Shown here in pieces: positions 11,641 through 21,608 of a DNA stretch of 64,000 bases; the first letter of the stretch is position 1; every line of letters begins with the position of its first letter. Under the pieces are notes generated by a model. That model was not told the origin of the DNA and made no database searches. It was given only the letters and a program-made list of their open reading frames with translations. The stretch is from Gentiana macrophylla. Its lineage: Eukaryota; Streptophyta; Magnoliopsida; Gentianales; Gentianaceae. The position numbers and the translations under genes were made by a program. The stretch spans positions 185,071,333 to 185,135,332 of the forward strand of contig CM047805.1 of assembly GCA_026214975.1 (NCBI GenBank). The letters run 5' to 3'.

Positions 11641-13169
11641 TGTTGGGAGGATTTTGCATCACTAAACAAAAAGAAAATTTATAAACCCTAACCTAATTGC
11701 AAACTAACTCCTAACCGGCCGAATACCGGGTTGTTGATAGTAGAGCGAGATAAGTAAGGGGTCGATCCACAGGGAATTGGGATGTGGAATCTAATTTCAT
11801 TAACTCTCTCAATTGTTACTCAAGAAAACAAATAAACGAAAGTGCGAACATAAAAACACAAAGAACAAATAAAGCAAATAAGATAAATCTAAGCTACGAA
11901 TAATAAAAACGACCTAAACTAAGAATACATGGGATCAAACATCATACAAACCAAGTGATTTCAATCCTAGTTCATCTCACGATTTTAATTCAAATTGTGG
12001 TTTCACCTTTACACGAGATACAAATTCCTAATTCCTTAGTGAATCTATTTCTCAAGCTATGAATCCCTAATTCCTTAGTGAATTCAATTATCGATCTCTC
12101 CTCTTCCGAATGTTGAGATCGATTTTCAATACAAAACGAAGGTGTAGATTCAAGTTAACTCTCGTATTTTAGAATCTAACAACCTAGATAATTAATCGAT
12201 TAATTTGTCATCATTAATGATTAAAAATCCTATCTTTCTATGGTGATCTAGCGTTACTCAACTTCCGTATGTTGTAAACACATCAATTAGTAAACAATCT
12301 TTCGATATGGTTCACACATAGCATCATAATCAAAGAAAGATACAAAATAAATTAAAGATCATAAAAATAAACTAGAGATTGAATAAATTAAAAAGAGATT
12401 AAACTCACATAGTTTGGACAAAGTTTGAACACCATGAATCGACAAACGAAAAGAAAAGATCCTAATCTAACCGGATCACCCGAGCACAAGGCTCGGGTGA
12501 CCGCCTTGTCTCTCGTAATCGCGCCGCCATCGATTTTATATATTTGGAATAATTGTATTAATATGAGAATAATAATAATTAGGGTTTAATACATGCACAT
12601 ATTTATAAGGAAGCTAAGGCGGCTGGAATAAAAAAAAAACTAAGGCGTATTTGCTTTTGTTTAAGTCGGTATTCTTTGGAAGTCGGCCATGGATTATTGG
12701 AATAAAACTTCTAAAATTCATATCTTGAGTTGTAGACCTCCAAAAATTATGATCCGAATGTCATAAAAAGCTCTCGGAAAACTCTACAACTTTCATTAAG
12801 AACTCTTCTTCGTAAAACGCCTTTTGATTAGCCCGTCGATTACGAGTCGTTTTGGATTTTCCCAAGCTTTATTTCATCTTCATCCTCTTGTATCTCTTTC
12901 TTTCCACTTTAATCTTCAATCAAACATCATTTAGACCTCTTCCATTCCACATTTGTGCACCTAAAAGATGACAAAACCGAGCAAAACGTAAAACCATACA
13001 AAATAGATAATAAAACCACGATATTTACTCGATTTTGCATTTTAACTATTCAAAACGTCATTTGCTCAATTAATCGATTATAAGCTCGAATTCTACGAAA
13101 AACATCCATATATGGGGAATATTGATATAAAATATATCCTTATAAAACACTAAAAATTGACCCTTAACA
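11641..13169 (-). repeat. Element N: 3' LTR proper
   Basis: Minus-strand ends are TGTTAAGGGTC and CCTCCCAACA. The polypurine tract adjoins the first end at 13170. A TATA-like box TTATAAATA is at 12599-12608. The terminal block with GTCGATCC and ACAGGGAATT near 11760 is the conserved end block of Athila-group LTRs. A perfect 10-bp hairpin lies at 12476-12500, downstream of the TATA box. Confidence 0.88.
12476..12500 (-). promoter_or_regulatory. Perfect 10-bp stem-loop in the transcribed part of N's LTR
   Basis: TCACCCGAGC and GCTCGGGTGA pair perfectly around a 5-base loop. The stem begins about 100 bp downstream of the TATA box in element orientation, so it should lie near the 5' end of the RNA. 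The copy in the other LTR (16844-16868) is unchanged although its neighbouring sequence differs. A role in RNA stability, translation or packaging is inference. Confidence 0.55.
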
Positions 13170-13183
13170 ACTCCCCCACACTT
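13170..13183 (-). promoter_or_regulatory. Element N: polypurine tract
   Basis: Minus-strand AAGTGTGGGGGAGT directly precedes the LTR start TGTTAAGG. It is identical to the tract of element A at 22616-22629. It primes plus-strand DNA synthesis in this group. Confidence 0.85.
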
Positions 13184-15443
13184 ATCTTTTGCTCATCCCG
13201 AGCAAAACAAAACAAAGTCAAGCTCGAGACAAATAAACATCCATACAAATATGAAGTATATTCAATAACTTAGAAGTTCACCCGTGTAGTGTGTGCATAG
13301 CCATAATAAATTTCCACTAAATCCACACTTGAAATTGATTCAAGCTAAACTAGCCAACATCCCATTTAAATTAGACATATAGAAACGATTATAACATGCA
13401 CCTCTCAAAACATACAAACCCCGAAAAATAATAATAGGGAGTATTCAAAACATTTCCGACATACTTAGAGGATAATCCCTACAACATATCTTTCAGTTTA
13501 TACTGGGGATAAGGTATACGATAACTAAGTCTTTCATTTAATTCATAGCACTATTCTCATAAGTTGATTTAATTATTTCACTTAAACACACATCAGAATG
13601 AGCTATTGCCCTCATAGCAGAATAGGACATTTCAAGATAATCCCCTACCTTACTCCAATCATAAGGCGCTATAAACTGATCGTCGTGAGCTTTGGTCATC
13701 ATAGTGGAATAGGACATACGTGGTACACCCTACCTCACCCAAATCATAAACCGACTTCCGACACACACAATTACAATTATGTTTACTTAGAGATTTCTGG
13801 CTGGCAGTGGAAAAGATTATTTTCTAGTAGCACAAACCACTGAGCATAACACCTCAAGTAAACAATTTATTACTATTGCAAAGACTTAATCACGTTTCAC
13901 TTATCACATTCAAACTTACTGAGATATTCACAAGATGTCATACTTTAATCCTAGAATACAAACTACTAAACTTTCAAGAATTGTACATAAGCAAAGAAAC
14001 ATGCTATAATCATCAAAAATCTCCAACTAAAATGGGGTAGGCTTTCAACATTTAGCTCATCATTTACTATGGCATTTGAAAAAGAGTGTCGGGTGAAACA
14101 ACTAAAATTACTAAATATCTGAGAATATAGCAAAAATGATATAAACTCAAGCAAAGATATGCCTTTGTCTACTCGGGATATAACAAAAAATTTGAAAATT
14201 AAGCACTTTCATAGAAATACTAAAAATATAAGCAAACGAAAGTAGACACATAAATCATCTATCCCTTCCCCCACACTTAGATTGCAACTTGTCCTCAAGT
14301 TATACAGAAATAATAAATTAGAGAACTTAGCTGATTGGATGCTTGCAATTCCGGAAAAATCGGTAAAACCAAAATTTGTCGTGATAGCTCAAGAGATCGT
14401 GGAGCATCACATGTAAACTGAATTCATCGTGAAAGTGCACAATAGCTATCAAAAATATCCTGCAGACTTGATGATTGCAAAAAGAGTCTACGGGGAAAAG
14501 AAAAGATTACATATATAAAGCACATGGAAAAGGAGATATAGAGATATTTCAAATTTAAGCTCATATAACGATGGAATACATATACATGGAACATTACACA
14601 ACAAAGAGGCTAGGTGCAACTACATGAAAATATACTACAATGCAGCCTACATGATATGCAATCCTAAAAATAAAATAAATAAATTCTGACAGGCTCAGGC
14701 TGAGCAAGTTGAGAGGACAACCCTACAGTGACTACGGCCTATGCAGAAACTAAAATAAAAAACGAGGTAGTATTACGGAAACCGACAGTTAACTACACTC
14801 AAGAAAAATAAAAGAAAAATAGAAAAACAATGCAACTAGATGACATGCAACTAAATGATATGCATCTAAATGATATGCAAAAATAAAAGAAAATAAAAGA
14901 AGAAAACTAGCCCACTCATTTGCAGCATGACATGTATATAATAAACGTCTACCAAATAATGACAAAGTTACGATAAACGCAGCGATCGTTTCATTACATG
15001 CAGGTGTAGACGCGCTTTAAGACTCGTCAAAGGTGATAGCATTATGGAAAACCACACGATTAGCTATACTAAGCAGATATAACTCATAAGGTTTCCATCG
15101 TAGCAACGGAAAACCGACAGTTACTACCCAAATGAGTTATAAAAATAACAAGGAAGCACATAAGTCTCAAAGCTCACAAGATTCATCACAGCGGTATGTA
15201 GCATACGGAAACCGACATTAGCTACTAATTAACACGAAGACCAGTTATAGCATACGAGAACCGACGGTAACTATAACATGCCTAGATGAATCGAGTATAT
15301 ATAAAAAAAAAAATCAATTATTTAACATGGATTCATAGATGGAAAGGTGTAAACATGCAAGTTCAGATCATCTACGTAAAAACAATTAGCCACAGAAGCT
15401 CAAATTAAAGTATCCATATCAAATAAAGCATTAAAAATCAAAT
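13184..15443 (-). other. Element N: noncoding internal region
   Basis: This is the equivalent of A's 3' untranslated region. It holds the GGATAATCCCTAC block (13468-13499), the duplicated ~85-bp module (13594-13747) and an internal polypurine-like tract with a GAGGACA box (14263-14299). Five degenerate copies of a GAAACCGACAGTTAACTA-like motif lie at 14776-14795, 15041-15066, 15101-15127, 15199-15226 and 15245-15275; element A has one such motif near 21174. No pol or env coding remains. Frames on either strand are short and unrecognised. Confidence 0.7.
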
Positions 15444-16006
15444 TGAGAAGAAATCTGGAACCTGGACTGGCGTTCAATAATTCAAACGGGCGTTTAAAAC
15501 TTATGCAGGCCGGACGGGCGTTTAGATATATGGACGTCCGTCTGGTTCTTGAAAACAGAACAGAGCTGATACGTTTTGGAACGGACGAGCGTCCAACAAA
15601 CCAGACGCTCGTTTACCTGCATGTTAGGGACTGGACGGGCGTTTACTTACTTGAACGCTCGTCCAAACAACGACTTTGCAACAGAAACGCAAAAAAAAAC
15701 ACACCAAACCCTAATTTCTTAAAAGATCATACATCAAATATCACAGAGCAGCCACATCAAATTAAAGCACAGAGGGTTAGACTAGATACAAACAAACATA
15801 TAGTTCACGTTTCACAAATCGAGTAAAAAACTTTTTGCACATTCTTAACCCAACGGTTATCGAAACACGGCAAAAATAAAAACTCTCGATTTGTTAAACG
15901 CTACTTTTATTGAAATAAAATAAAAATAAATAAAACGTAACAAAATAGAAAAATTAACGAAAGAAGATTCAACAAAACACCGATTCCCCGGCAACGGCGC
16001 CACTTT
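15444..16006 (-). other. Element N: primer site and leader behind the 5' LTR
   Basis: The primer site TGGCGCCGTTGCCGGGGAA (15984-16002, minus) follows the 5' LTR after four bases. It matches the tRNA-Asp 3' end used by Athila/Tat elements. The leader holds the same dyad motifs as the other copy (15460-15667) and ends at 15444 against the 3' noncoding region. Gag and pol are therefore absent. Confidence 0.82.
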
Positions 16007-17546
16007 TGTTGGGAGGATTTTGCATCACTAAACAAAAAGAAAATTTATAAACCCTAACCTAATTGCAAACTAACTCCTAACCGGCCGAATACCGGGTTGT
16101 TGATGATAGTAGAGCGAGATAAGTAAGGGTCGATCCCACAGGAATGGGATGTGGAATCTAATTTCATTAACTCTCTCAATTGTTACTCAAGAAAACAAAT
16201 AAACGAAAGTGCGAACATAAAAACACAAAGAACAAATAAAGCAAATAAGATAAATCTAAGCTACGAATAATAAAAACGACCTAAACTAAGAATACATGGG
16301 ATCAAACATCATACAAACCAAGTGATTTCAATCCTAGTTCATCTCACGATTTTAATTCAAATTGTGGTTTCACCTTTACACGAGATACAAATTCCTAATT
16401 CCTTAGTGAATCTATTTCTCAAGCTATGAATCCCTAATTCCTTAGTGAGTTCAATTATCGATCTCTCATCTTCCGAATGTTGAGATCGATTTTCAATACA
16501 AAACGAAGGTGTAGATTCAAGTTAACTCTCGTATTTTAGAATCTAACAACCTAGATAATTAATCGATTAATTTGTCATCATTAATGATTAAAAATCCTAT
16601 CTTTCTATGGTGATCTAGCGTTACTCAACTTCCGTATGTTGTAAACACATCAATTAGTAAACAATCTTTCGATATGGTTCACACATAGCATCATAATCAA
16701 AGAAAGATACAAAATAAATTAAAGATCATAAAAATAAACTAGAGATTGAATAAATTAAAAAGAGATTAAACTCACATAGTTTGGACAAAGTTTGAACACC
16801 ATGAATCGACAAACGAAAAGAAAAGATCCTAATCTAACCCGGATCACCCGAGCACAAGGCTCGGGTGACCGCCTTGTCGCTTCTCGTAAGCGCGCGCTTT
16901 ATGCCTGATTTTATTATTTGGAATAATTGTATTAATATGAGAATAATAATAATTAGGGTTTAATGCATGCACATATTTATAAGGAAGCTAAGGCGGCTGG
17001 AATAAAAAAAAACTAAGGCGGCGCTGCTTTTGTTTAAGTCGGTATTGCTGGAAGTCGGCCATGGATTATTGGAATAAAACTTCTAAAATTCATATCTTGA
17101 GTTGTAGACCTCCAAAAATTATGATCCGAATGTCATAAAAAAGCTCTCGGAAAACTCTACAACTTTCATTAAGAACTCTTCTTCAGAAAACGCCTTTTTG
17201 ATTAGCCCGTCGTATTACGAGTCGTTTTCGGGATTTTCCCAAGCTTTATTTCATCTTCATCCTCTTGTATCTCTTTCTTTCCACTTTAATCTTCAATCAA
17301 ACATCATTTAGACCTCTTCCATTCCACATTTGTGCACCTAAAAGATGACAAAACCGAGCAAAACGTAAAACCATACAAAATAGATAATAAAACCACGATA
17401 TTTACTCGATTTTGCATTTTAACTATTCAAAACGTCATTTGCTCAATTAATCGATTATAAGCTCGAATTCTACGAAAAACATCCATATATGGGGAATATT
17501 GATATAAAATATATCCTTATAAAACACTAAAAATTGACCCTTAACA
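16007..17546 (-). repeat. Element N: 5' LTR proper
   Basis: It starts TGTTAAGGGTC at 17546 and ends CTCCCAACA at 16007 on the minus strand. It nearly equals 11641-13169; differences concentrate in short CG-rich spots (about 16866-16915 and 17015-17055) and homopolymers. A TATA-like box is at 16973-16983 and the hairpin at 16844-16868. Confidence 0.88.
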
Positions 17547-17950
17547 GTGACCAGCCATTCAGAGTGAATGGTCAGAGGTGTAAGCATTATATTGGTCAAC
17601 CCAAAGAGAAGCCTTTGATTGTTCACTTCCTCGACATCCTCGGGTGTGGTACTCCTGAAGTCAATGAGTTTGACGAGTTTTTGCCCGATTTGTTGTCTGA
17701 GGATGACGGCAGTGGTCCAGTTGAGGAAGTTCTGGCTGGTAGTTGGGATATGGAAGAGTTTGAAAGGGAGCGACAGTTGAAGAAAAGACAGAGGAGGAAG
17801 AAGTCTACAATGGGGAGGATTAAAAGCGTTTGGAAAGCGATCAGAAACTTGATCCCATGTGTTAGATGCTGTTTTTGCAGCCACACTACTGATCAGAGCT
17901 TACACGATGTAGTGGCTGGGAGAAAGGTTAAGTGGCCCGATCCAGGCTGA
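17547..17950 (+). pseudogene. pol: Athila-type pol, C-terminal part
   Basis: This resumes A's pol after the nested element. The frame reads FRVNGQRCKHY and IGQPKEKP, matching the C-terminal tail of Athila integrase (element C has FKVNGHRLKKYFGQ). It continues through an acidic stretch and a basic KKRQRRKK segment to a stop at 17948-17950. About 20 bp of the junction are missing relative to C, and the upstream frame is broken by N, so it is a severed fragment. Confidence 0.85.
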
Positions 17951-17963
17951 ATTGGAAGATTGT

Positions 17964-18007
17964 CGAGCTAACGACATAAACCAAAGCGCCACTAGGAGGC
18001 ATCCTAG
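17964..18007 (+). promoter_or_regulatory. Inter-ORF box, copy 1
   Basis: The sequence ACGACATAAACCAAAGCGC and then GGAGGCATCC lies 14 bp after the pol stop. A second copy follows at 18534-18581 and a related one lies after pol in element C (37507-37545). It recurs at ORF boundaries and is unrelated to LTR sequence. Its function is unknown to me; an RNA-level role is a guess. Confidence 0.5.
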
Positions 18008-18117
18008 ATATCCTTTTCTATTTTAGTTACTTTCGTTTTTGTTCTTTTCTTTGATTCATTTATTTTGAGCCTAATTAGGTTTTTGTTTGAATATGCCTCA
18101 GTTTAGCTTTGTTTTTA

Positions 18118-18480
18118 ATGGATTACGGAGTTCTGCCGCACGATTTCCCATACATTAGTAGGATTCCACTTATCACTTTAGATGACGGACCTGGAGGGAC
18201 GATCATTCTGGATGTAGATTATGACATTAGCACTCGCATCAGGACCGTTACCTATGTTATCATTGTACCCCAAGCTTTGGGAGGTTGAGAGTTTAGTGCA
18301 GAGGACCTGCAGCGCGCTTTAGGACGACCGTACACAATCCTTAATGACCCGATGCTGACTGACTTGATGCTGTCTTTGCGTCCGAACACTTCGTGAGGAG
18401 TGGATGTTCTTGCCGGAGAGGACCTGGGCTTTAGGATGAGTATGATTTTCCTCCCGCGATTGATATGCTCCGTCGTCTGA
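18118..18480 (+). pseudogene. Small decayed ORF between pol and the env-position gene
   Basis: A frame opening MDYGVLPHDFPYISRIPL runs 56 codons to a TGA at 18286. The same frame continues for 35 codons to a TGA at 18394 and then 27 more to a TGA at 18478. Both internal stops are followed by coding-like sequence and fit CGA-to-TGA decay. The original product would have been about 120 residues. I do not recognise it. It lies between the two inter-ORF boxes, which suggests a cassette. Confidence 0.4.
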
Positions 18481-18533
18481 TCCGGATTGTGGATTGGGCA
18501 AAGATTTATGAGGACTAGCTTCATTAGGGTTTT

Positions 18534-18581
18534 CGTCGAGCAAACGACGTAAAACAAAAGCGCTCGGTGGGAGGCAACCCA
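18534..18581 (+). promoter_or_regulatory. Inter-ORF box, copy 2
   Basis: ACGACGTAAAACAAAAGCGC and then GGGAGGCAACCCA match copy 1. This copy ends the small ORF region and precedes the promoter-like array. The arrangement box, ORF, box, promoter-like array, gene is seen directly. Confidence 0.5.
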
Positions 18582-18713
18582 CTATTTTTGAGTGTTTTTA
18601 TGTGTTTTCCAGTTTTATTTGTTATTTGAAGTTTTGTATAAATCTTTTTGATGAAATAAGAGTTTGAATTTGATTTGAATGAAAATTTTTAAGTTTTTGT
18701 TGAATTCTGCTTT

Positions 18714-18987
18714 GGACGTGCGTCCATGCCTTGAGACGCCCGTCTGATCTGTGTTTTGTCTTGGACGAGCGTCCACTTTAACTGAACACCCGTCCGTCCT
18801 TTGAAAATACTAGACGAGCGTCCAATTTGCTTGAACGCCCGTCTGCGCAATTCCTTCCAACTCTGTACTTAAATTGAAAACCTGGACGCACGTCCAGTTT
18901 CCTGGACGTCCGTCCAGTTCATAGGATCTCCAGCTGAACGCCCGTCCAGTTTCCTGGACGCCCGTTTGGCCCTGCATCTATAAATAC
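18714..18987 (+). promoter_or_regulatory. Internal promoter-like array: ten dyad motifs plus TATA box
   Basis: Ten RRACGNNCGTYY motifs (for example GGACGAGCGTCC at 18763-18774) fill 18714-18967. They are followed 12 bp later by TATAAATAC at 18979-18987. The LTR of the same element has the same design: motifs at 22968-23175, then TATAAATAG at 23208. The env-position reading frame begins about 580 bp downstream of this TATA box, with a GTAAG donor-like site at 19283 between. This suggests a separate promoter for the gene. Confidence 0.55.
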
Positions 18988-19562
18988 TCCCAACCTATGA
19001 ACCCCATTCGAATAAAAAATTTCAAATCCCAAACGCGACTTTTCGACCCCTTTTGCCCTAAAATCCTTGATTCTACACCAAATTGAGCGATTCAAAGCCC
19101 AACAATCACCTCTCAAACCCCTCTCTTTGATTCTTCAAATCAAAGCCTCTAACAAACAACCGTTAATTCGATTCAGTGACCTAGCTAGTGCGGTTTCTTT
19201 GAAGAAAAATCCGATTTTTGGGTTCGATTGTTCACTGTTAGGACTTCTAATCATCATCATCATCATCCCTTCAACGTACTTGGTAAGATTTTATAAACTT
19301 TTCTTCGATTATTTCACGCTTTTTTTGAGTTTGATCTTCGAGTCGACTCTTTTACATGAAATTTACCTTAATTGGTTTTTTCTTCTTGTTTTGTTTATCT
19401 TTCTTCCTTTGTTGGTGATCTGGGATGGTAATGGATAGATTGCATTGTGGTTTTGATGTTGGTTTGGTTTTGAATTGTTTGGGAAATCCCGTTTGGACGA
19501 TAAACGGGTGGTTTTGTTTGAATTTGGGTTTGGGACTGTTGTTTGTAAAGCCTGAGTTTACG

Positions 19563-21080
19563 ATGGTGCGTAAAGCAGTACAGAAATGGCATGGTAAAGG
19601 GGTTGCCGATGAACCTACTAAGAAGAAAAAGGTTGTAGACCCCACTTTAGTAAATCCGGACCAAGGCATCCGTATTGGTGAACGCCAAAATCCTCCTAGG
19701 GCTGCTCAAGGTCAACCTAGGTTTCCTTTAAGGGATGAGTCTGAGTCGGGGTCGGACACTGATGATGAGCCATTGGTGAGGAAGATGACTAGGGTGTCGG
19801 AGGCTCGAGTTGAGAGAGATGAAGATGAACCTAGGACTAGAACCGAGGAAGCAACGGAGAGAGCGGAGCCGGCTAGGCAGAATGTGAGACCTCCTATCCC
19901 TATTCCCTTGGCTCATAGGTTCATTAATCCTAAGGCTTTCGAGGTGTATAATAAGCACTATGTTACAAGGACTATGTTGATCGAGAGAGCCGTTCTAGAG
20001 ACGAAGGTTGATCCCTCTTTTGTGAAATTGCTTACGGATAGGAAGTGGGGAGCATTGTTGAAGACTCCGAGGACTCCAGTCAATGCTACATTAGTCCGAG
20101 AGTTTTATGCAAATTGTTCGGAAACAGATTTGGAATCCGGAGTTGTGATGGTAAGGGGAGTAAAGGTGCCGTTTACGCCTAAGGTTATAAACGAGAAGTA
20201 CAACTTGGCACCTTTTGAGGGGTTAGACTTTAAAGAAGCAATCAAAGCTAAGCATGATGCCGGTGAGGATCCGTTGGAGGATTTAAGATTGTTAGTGTGC
20301 CCGGATGTGCCGTGGACACTCAGACCGGACGGAGATAGAAAGGAGTTGGTCACAACGAATTGGACGGAGGATTGGAAGGTCCAATGTCGTTTTATTCAGA
20401 ACAGGTTGTTACCTAAGAACAACCTGACTCATTTTCACATTGGTGACCTCGGGATGTTGTATGTGTTGAACTTCAAGCTGAATATTGATGTAGGACAAGC
20501 CATTTTTGACGAGATAGCGACGAATCAAAAAGTCTATGCTAGGTGTTTGATATGTCCGCATTTGATCCACAGTCTCTGTCAAGATGCTAGGGTTCCCGAG
20601 TACAATACTGATCACAAACCGAAGAATCCAAGGTACTTGCAGCGGGAGAAAGTGAAGTCTGTAGGTCAGTCTGGGGAGGAGGCAGCACATGAGCCCGGTT
20701 CATCTTCGGCACCGCCTCCGGCATCTTCCCTTCCTTCTTTATCTCCCTCAGTCCGGATGAGGTTGAGCATGGCTAACAGTATACGGGATTGGATGGAGGA
20801 TATTAGGACTTCACAGAACAATATCTTGTCTATTCTGCGTCGTATGAGTGAGGGCCATCCTCCGAGGGACGACAGAGTCTTCAACCCCAGCACTAAGATT
20901 ACGTCTATTCCTGACGGGATTGAGCAGGCCATTGCGGATGTTCTTCAGGATTCGTCGTCTTCTGATGAGGAGCAGACTGACACAACAGAGAGGACTATCA
21001 CTACACAAGCTGGACCTTCTGACACTCCTACGGGTGGAGCACCTCCTGCTGGTGATTCTACAGCACCGGGGCAGACCTGA
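19563..21080 (+). CDS. Athila env-position protein ('putative plant transposon protein' family)
   Basis: The intact 505-codon frame lies after pol, where Athila elements carry their third gene. The product starts MVRKAVQKWHGKG and has a basic, then acidic serine-rich N-terminal third. A conserved core runs from PLAHRFINPKAFEVYNKHY to CLICPHLIHSLCQ (about residues 110-345), the pattern of the plant-specific family annotated as putative plant transposon protein. The tail is proline/serine rich with a short amphipathic stretch. Function is unproven; it is called env-like by position only. The open frame extends upstream to an ATG at 19425. The added 46 codons include a hydrophobic stretch, but their T/G-rich DNA looks like leader or intron, so I place the start at 19563. 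Unlike pol, it has no stops or frameshifts. Confidence 0.75.
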   Translation: MVRKAVQKWHGKGVADEPTKKKKVVDPTLVNPDQGIRIGERQNPPRAAQGQPRFPLRDESESGSDTDDEPLVRKMTRVSEARVERDEDEPRTRTEEATERAEPARQNVRPPIPIPLAHRFINPKAFEVYNKHYVTRTMLIERAVLETKVDPSFVKLLTDRKWGALLKTPRTPVNATLVREFYANCSETDLESGVVMVRGVKVPFTPKVINEKYNLAPFEGLDFKEAIKAKHDAGEDPLEDLRLLVCPDVPWTLRPDGDRKELVTTNWTEDWKVQCRFIQNRLLPKNNLTHFHIGDLGMLYVLNFKLNIDVGQAIFDEIATNQKVYARCLICPHLIHSLCQDARVPEYNTDHKPKNPRYLQREKVKSVGQSGEEAAHEPGSSSAPPPASSLPSLSPSVRMRLSMANSIRDWMEDIRTSQNNILSILRRMSEGHPPRDDRVFNPSTKITSIPDGIEQAIADVLQDSSSSDEEQTDTTERTITTQAGPSDTPTGGAPPAGDSTAPGQT

Positions 21081-21573
21081 TTTTTATATTTCTGATTCTA
21101 GCTTCTGTATTTTTGATGAGATGATTGTATTGTCCTACTACTTTTCCTTACTTGATTCATTGTACTTTTCATGTTAGCTACTGTCGGTTTTCGTTGCTTT
21201 ATTTTTCTCGATGAATCATGTAAGCCTTAAGGCATTTCGTACTTTCATTTGTATTTGACATTACTCTGCTTTCGATTTTCATTGTATGGAATGTTTTATC
21301 TTTTGATCTAATTCAGTTTTACCTTATCCTTTCGTTATCTTTCATTTCTTTCATTATGGTATAATTTCCCCGTTTCCCCCGAGATTTTCCCGTGTTTATC
21401 AAGTAGTGCAGGCATATTTCTAGCTGTTTTGTCAAGCTAGCTTTTACATCGTGCTAACACAAGTTATATATGCCATTGAGAGCGTTGGCCTTTTCATGCT
21501 CCGGCCTGACCAACGATTCGAGTATCAGTTACAATCAGCTAAGTATTTTGTTCCTTTTTACGTTCTGCACAAC

Positions 21574-21608
21574 CTGAGGACATGTTGTGGTTTAAGTGTG
21601 GGGGAGGG
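21574..21608 (+). promoter_or_regulatory. Internal polypurine-tract-like copy
   Basis: CTGAGGACATG is followed by AAGTGTGGGGGAGGG, the same core as the tract next to the LTR. It lies about 1.0 kb upstream of the 3' LTR. N has it at 14263-14299 and C at 37143-37176, at nearly the same distance. It may act as a second plus-strand priming site. Confidence 0.6.

Larger units (their letters stand above)
11079..17546 (-). mobile_element. Element N: non-autonomous Athila-like element nested in A
   Basis: Two direct repeats of about 2.1 kb (11079-13169 and 15444-17546) bound a 2.27-kb middle without coding sequence. Each repeat holds an LTR proper, a tRNA-Asp primer site and about 550 bp of leader, and both end at the same base. 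The middle is the 3' noncoding part of an Athila element and ends in a polypurine tract against the LTR at 13169. The repeats are nearly identical, so the insertion is recent. No target duplication is found (GCGTT left, GTGAC right), and comparison with element C suggests about 20 bp of A's pol were lost at the site. It encodes no gag, pol or env and must have used proteins from elsewhere. Confidence 0.85.

Noticed and set aside
15443..15826. 127-codon plus-strand frame
   Set aside because: It lies antisense to N's leader and translates the motif array; no domain is visible, and the other leader copy does not keep it open.
18252..18582. Minus-strand frames of 87 and 101 codons
   Set aside because: They are antisense to the decayed small ORF of element A, whose sense frame gives coding-like continuity.
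19425..19562. N-terminal extension of the env-position gene with a hydrophobic stretch, read as a signal peptide
   Set aside because: The DNA is T/G-rich and leader- or intron-like; the conserved protein begins sensibly at MVRKAVQ. I keep it only as an alternative start.
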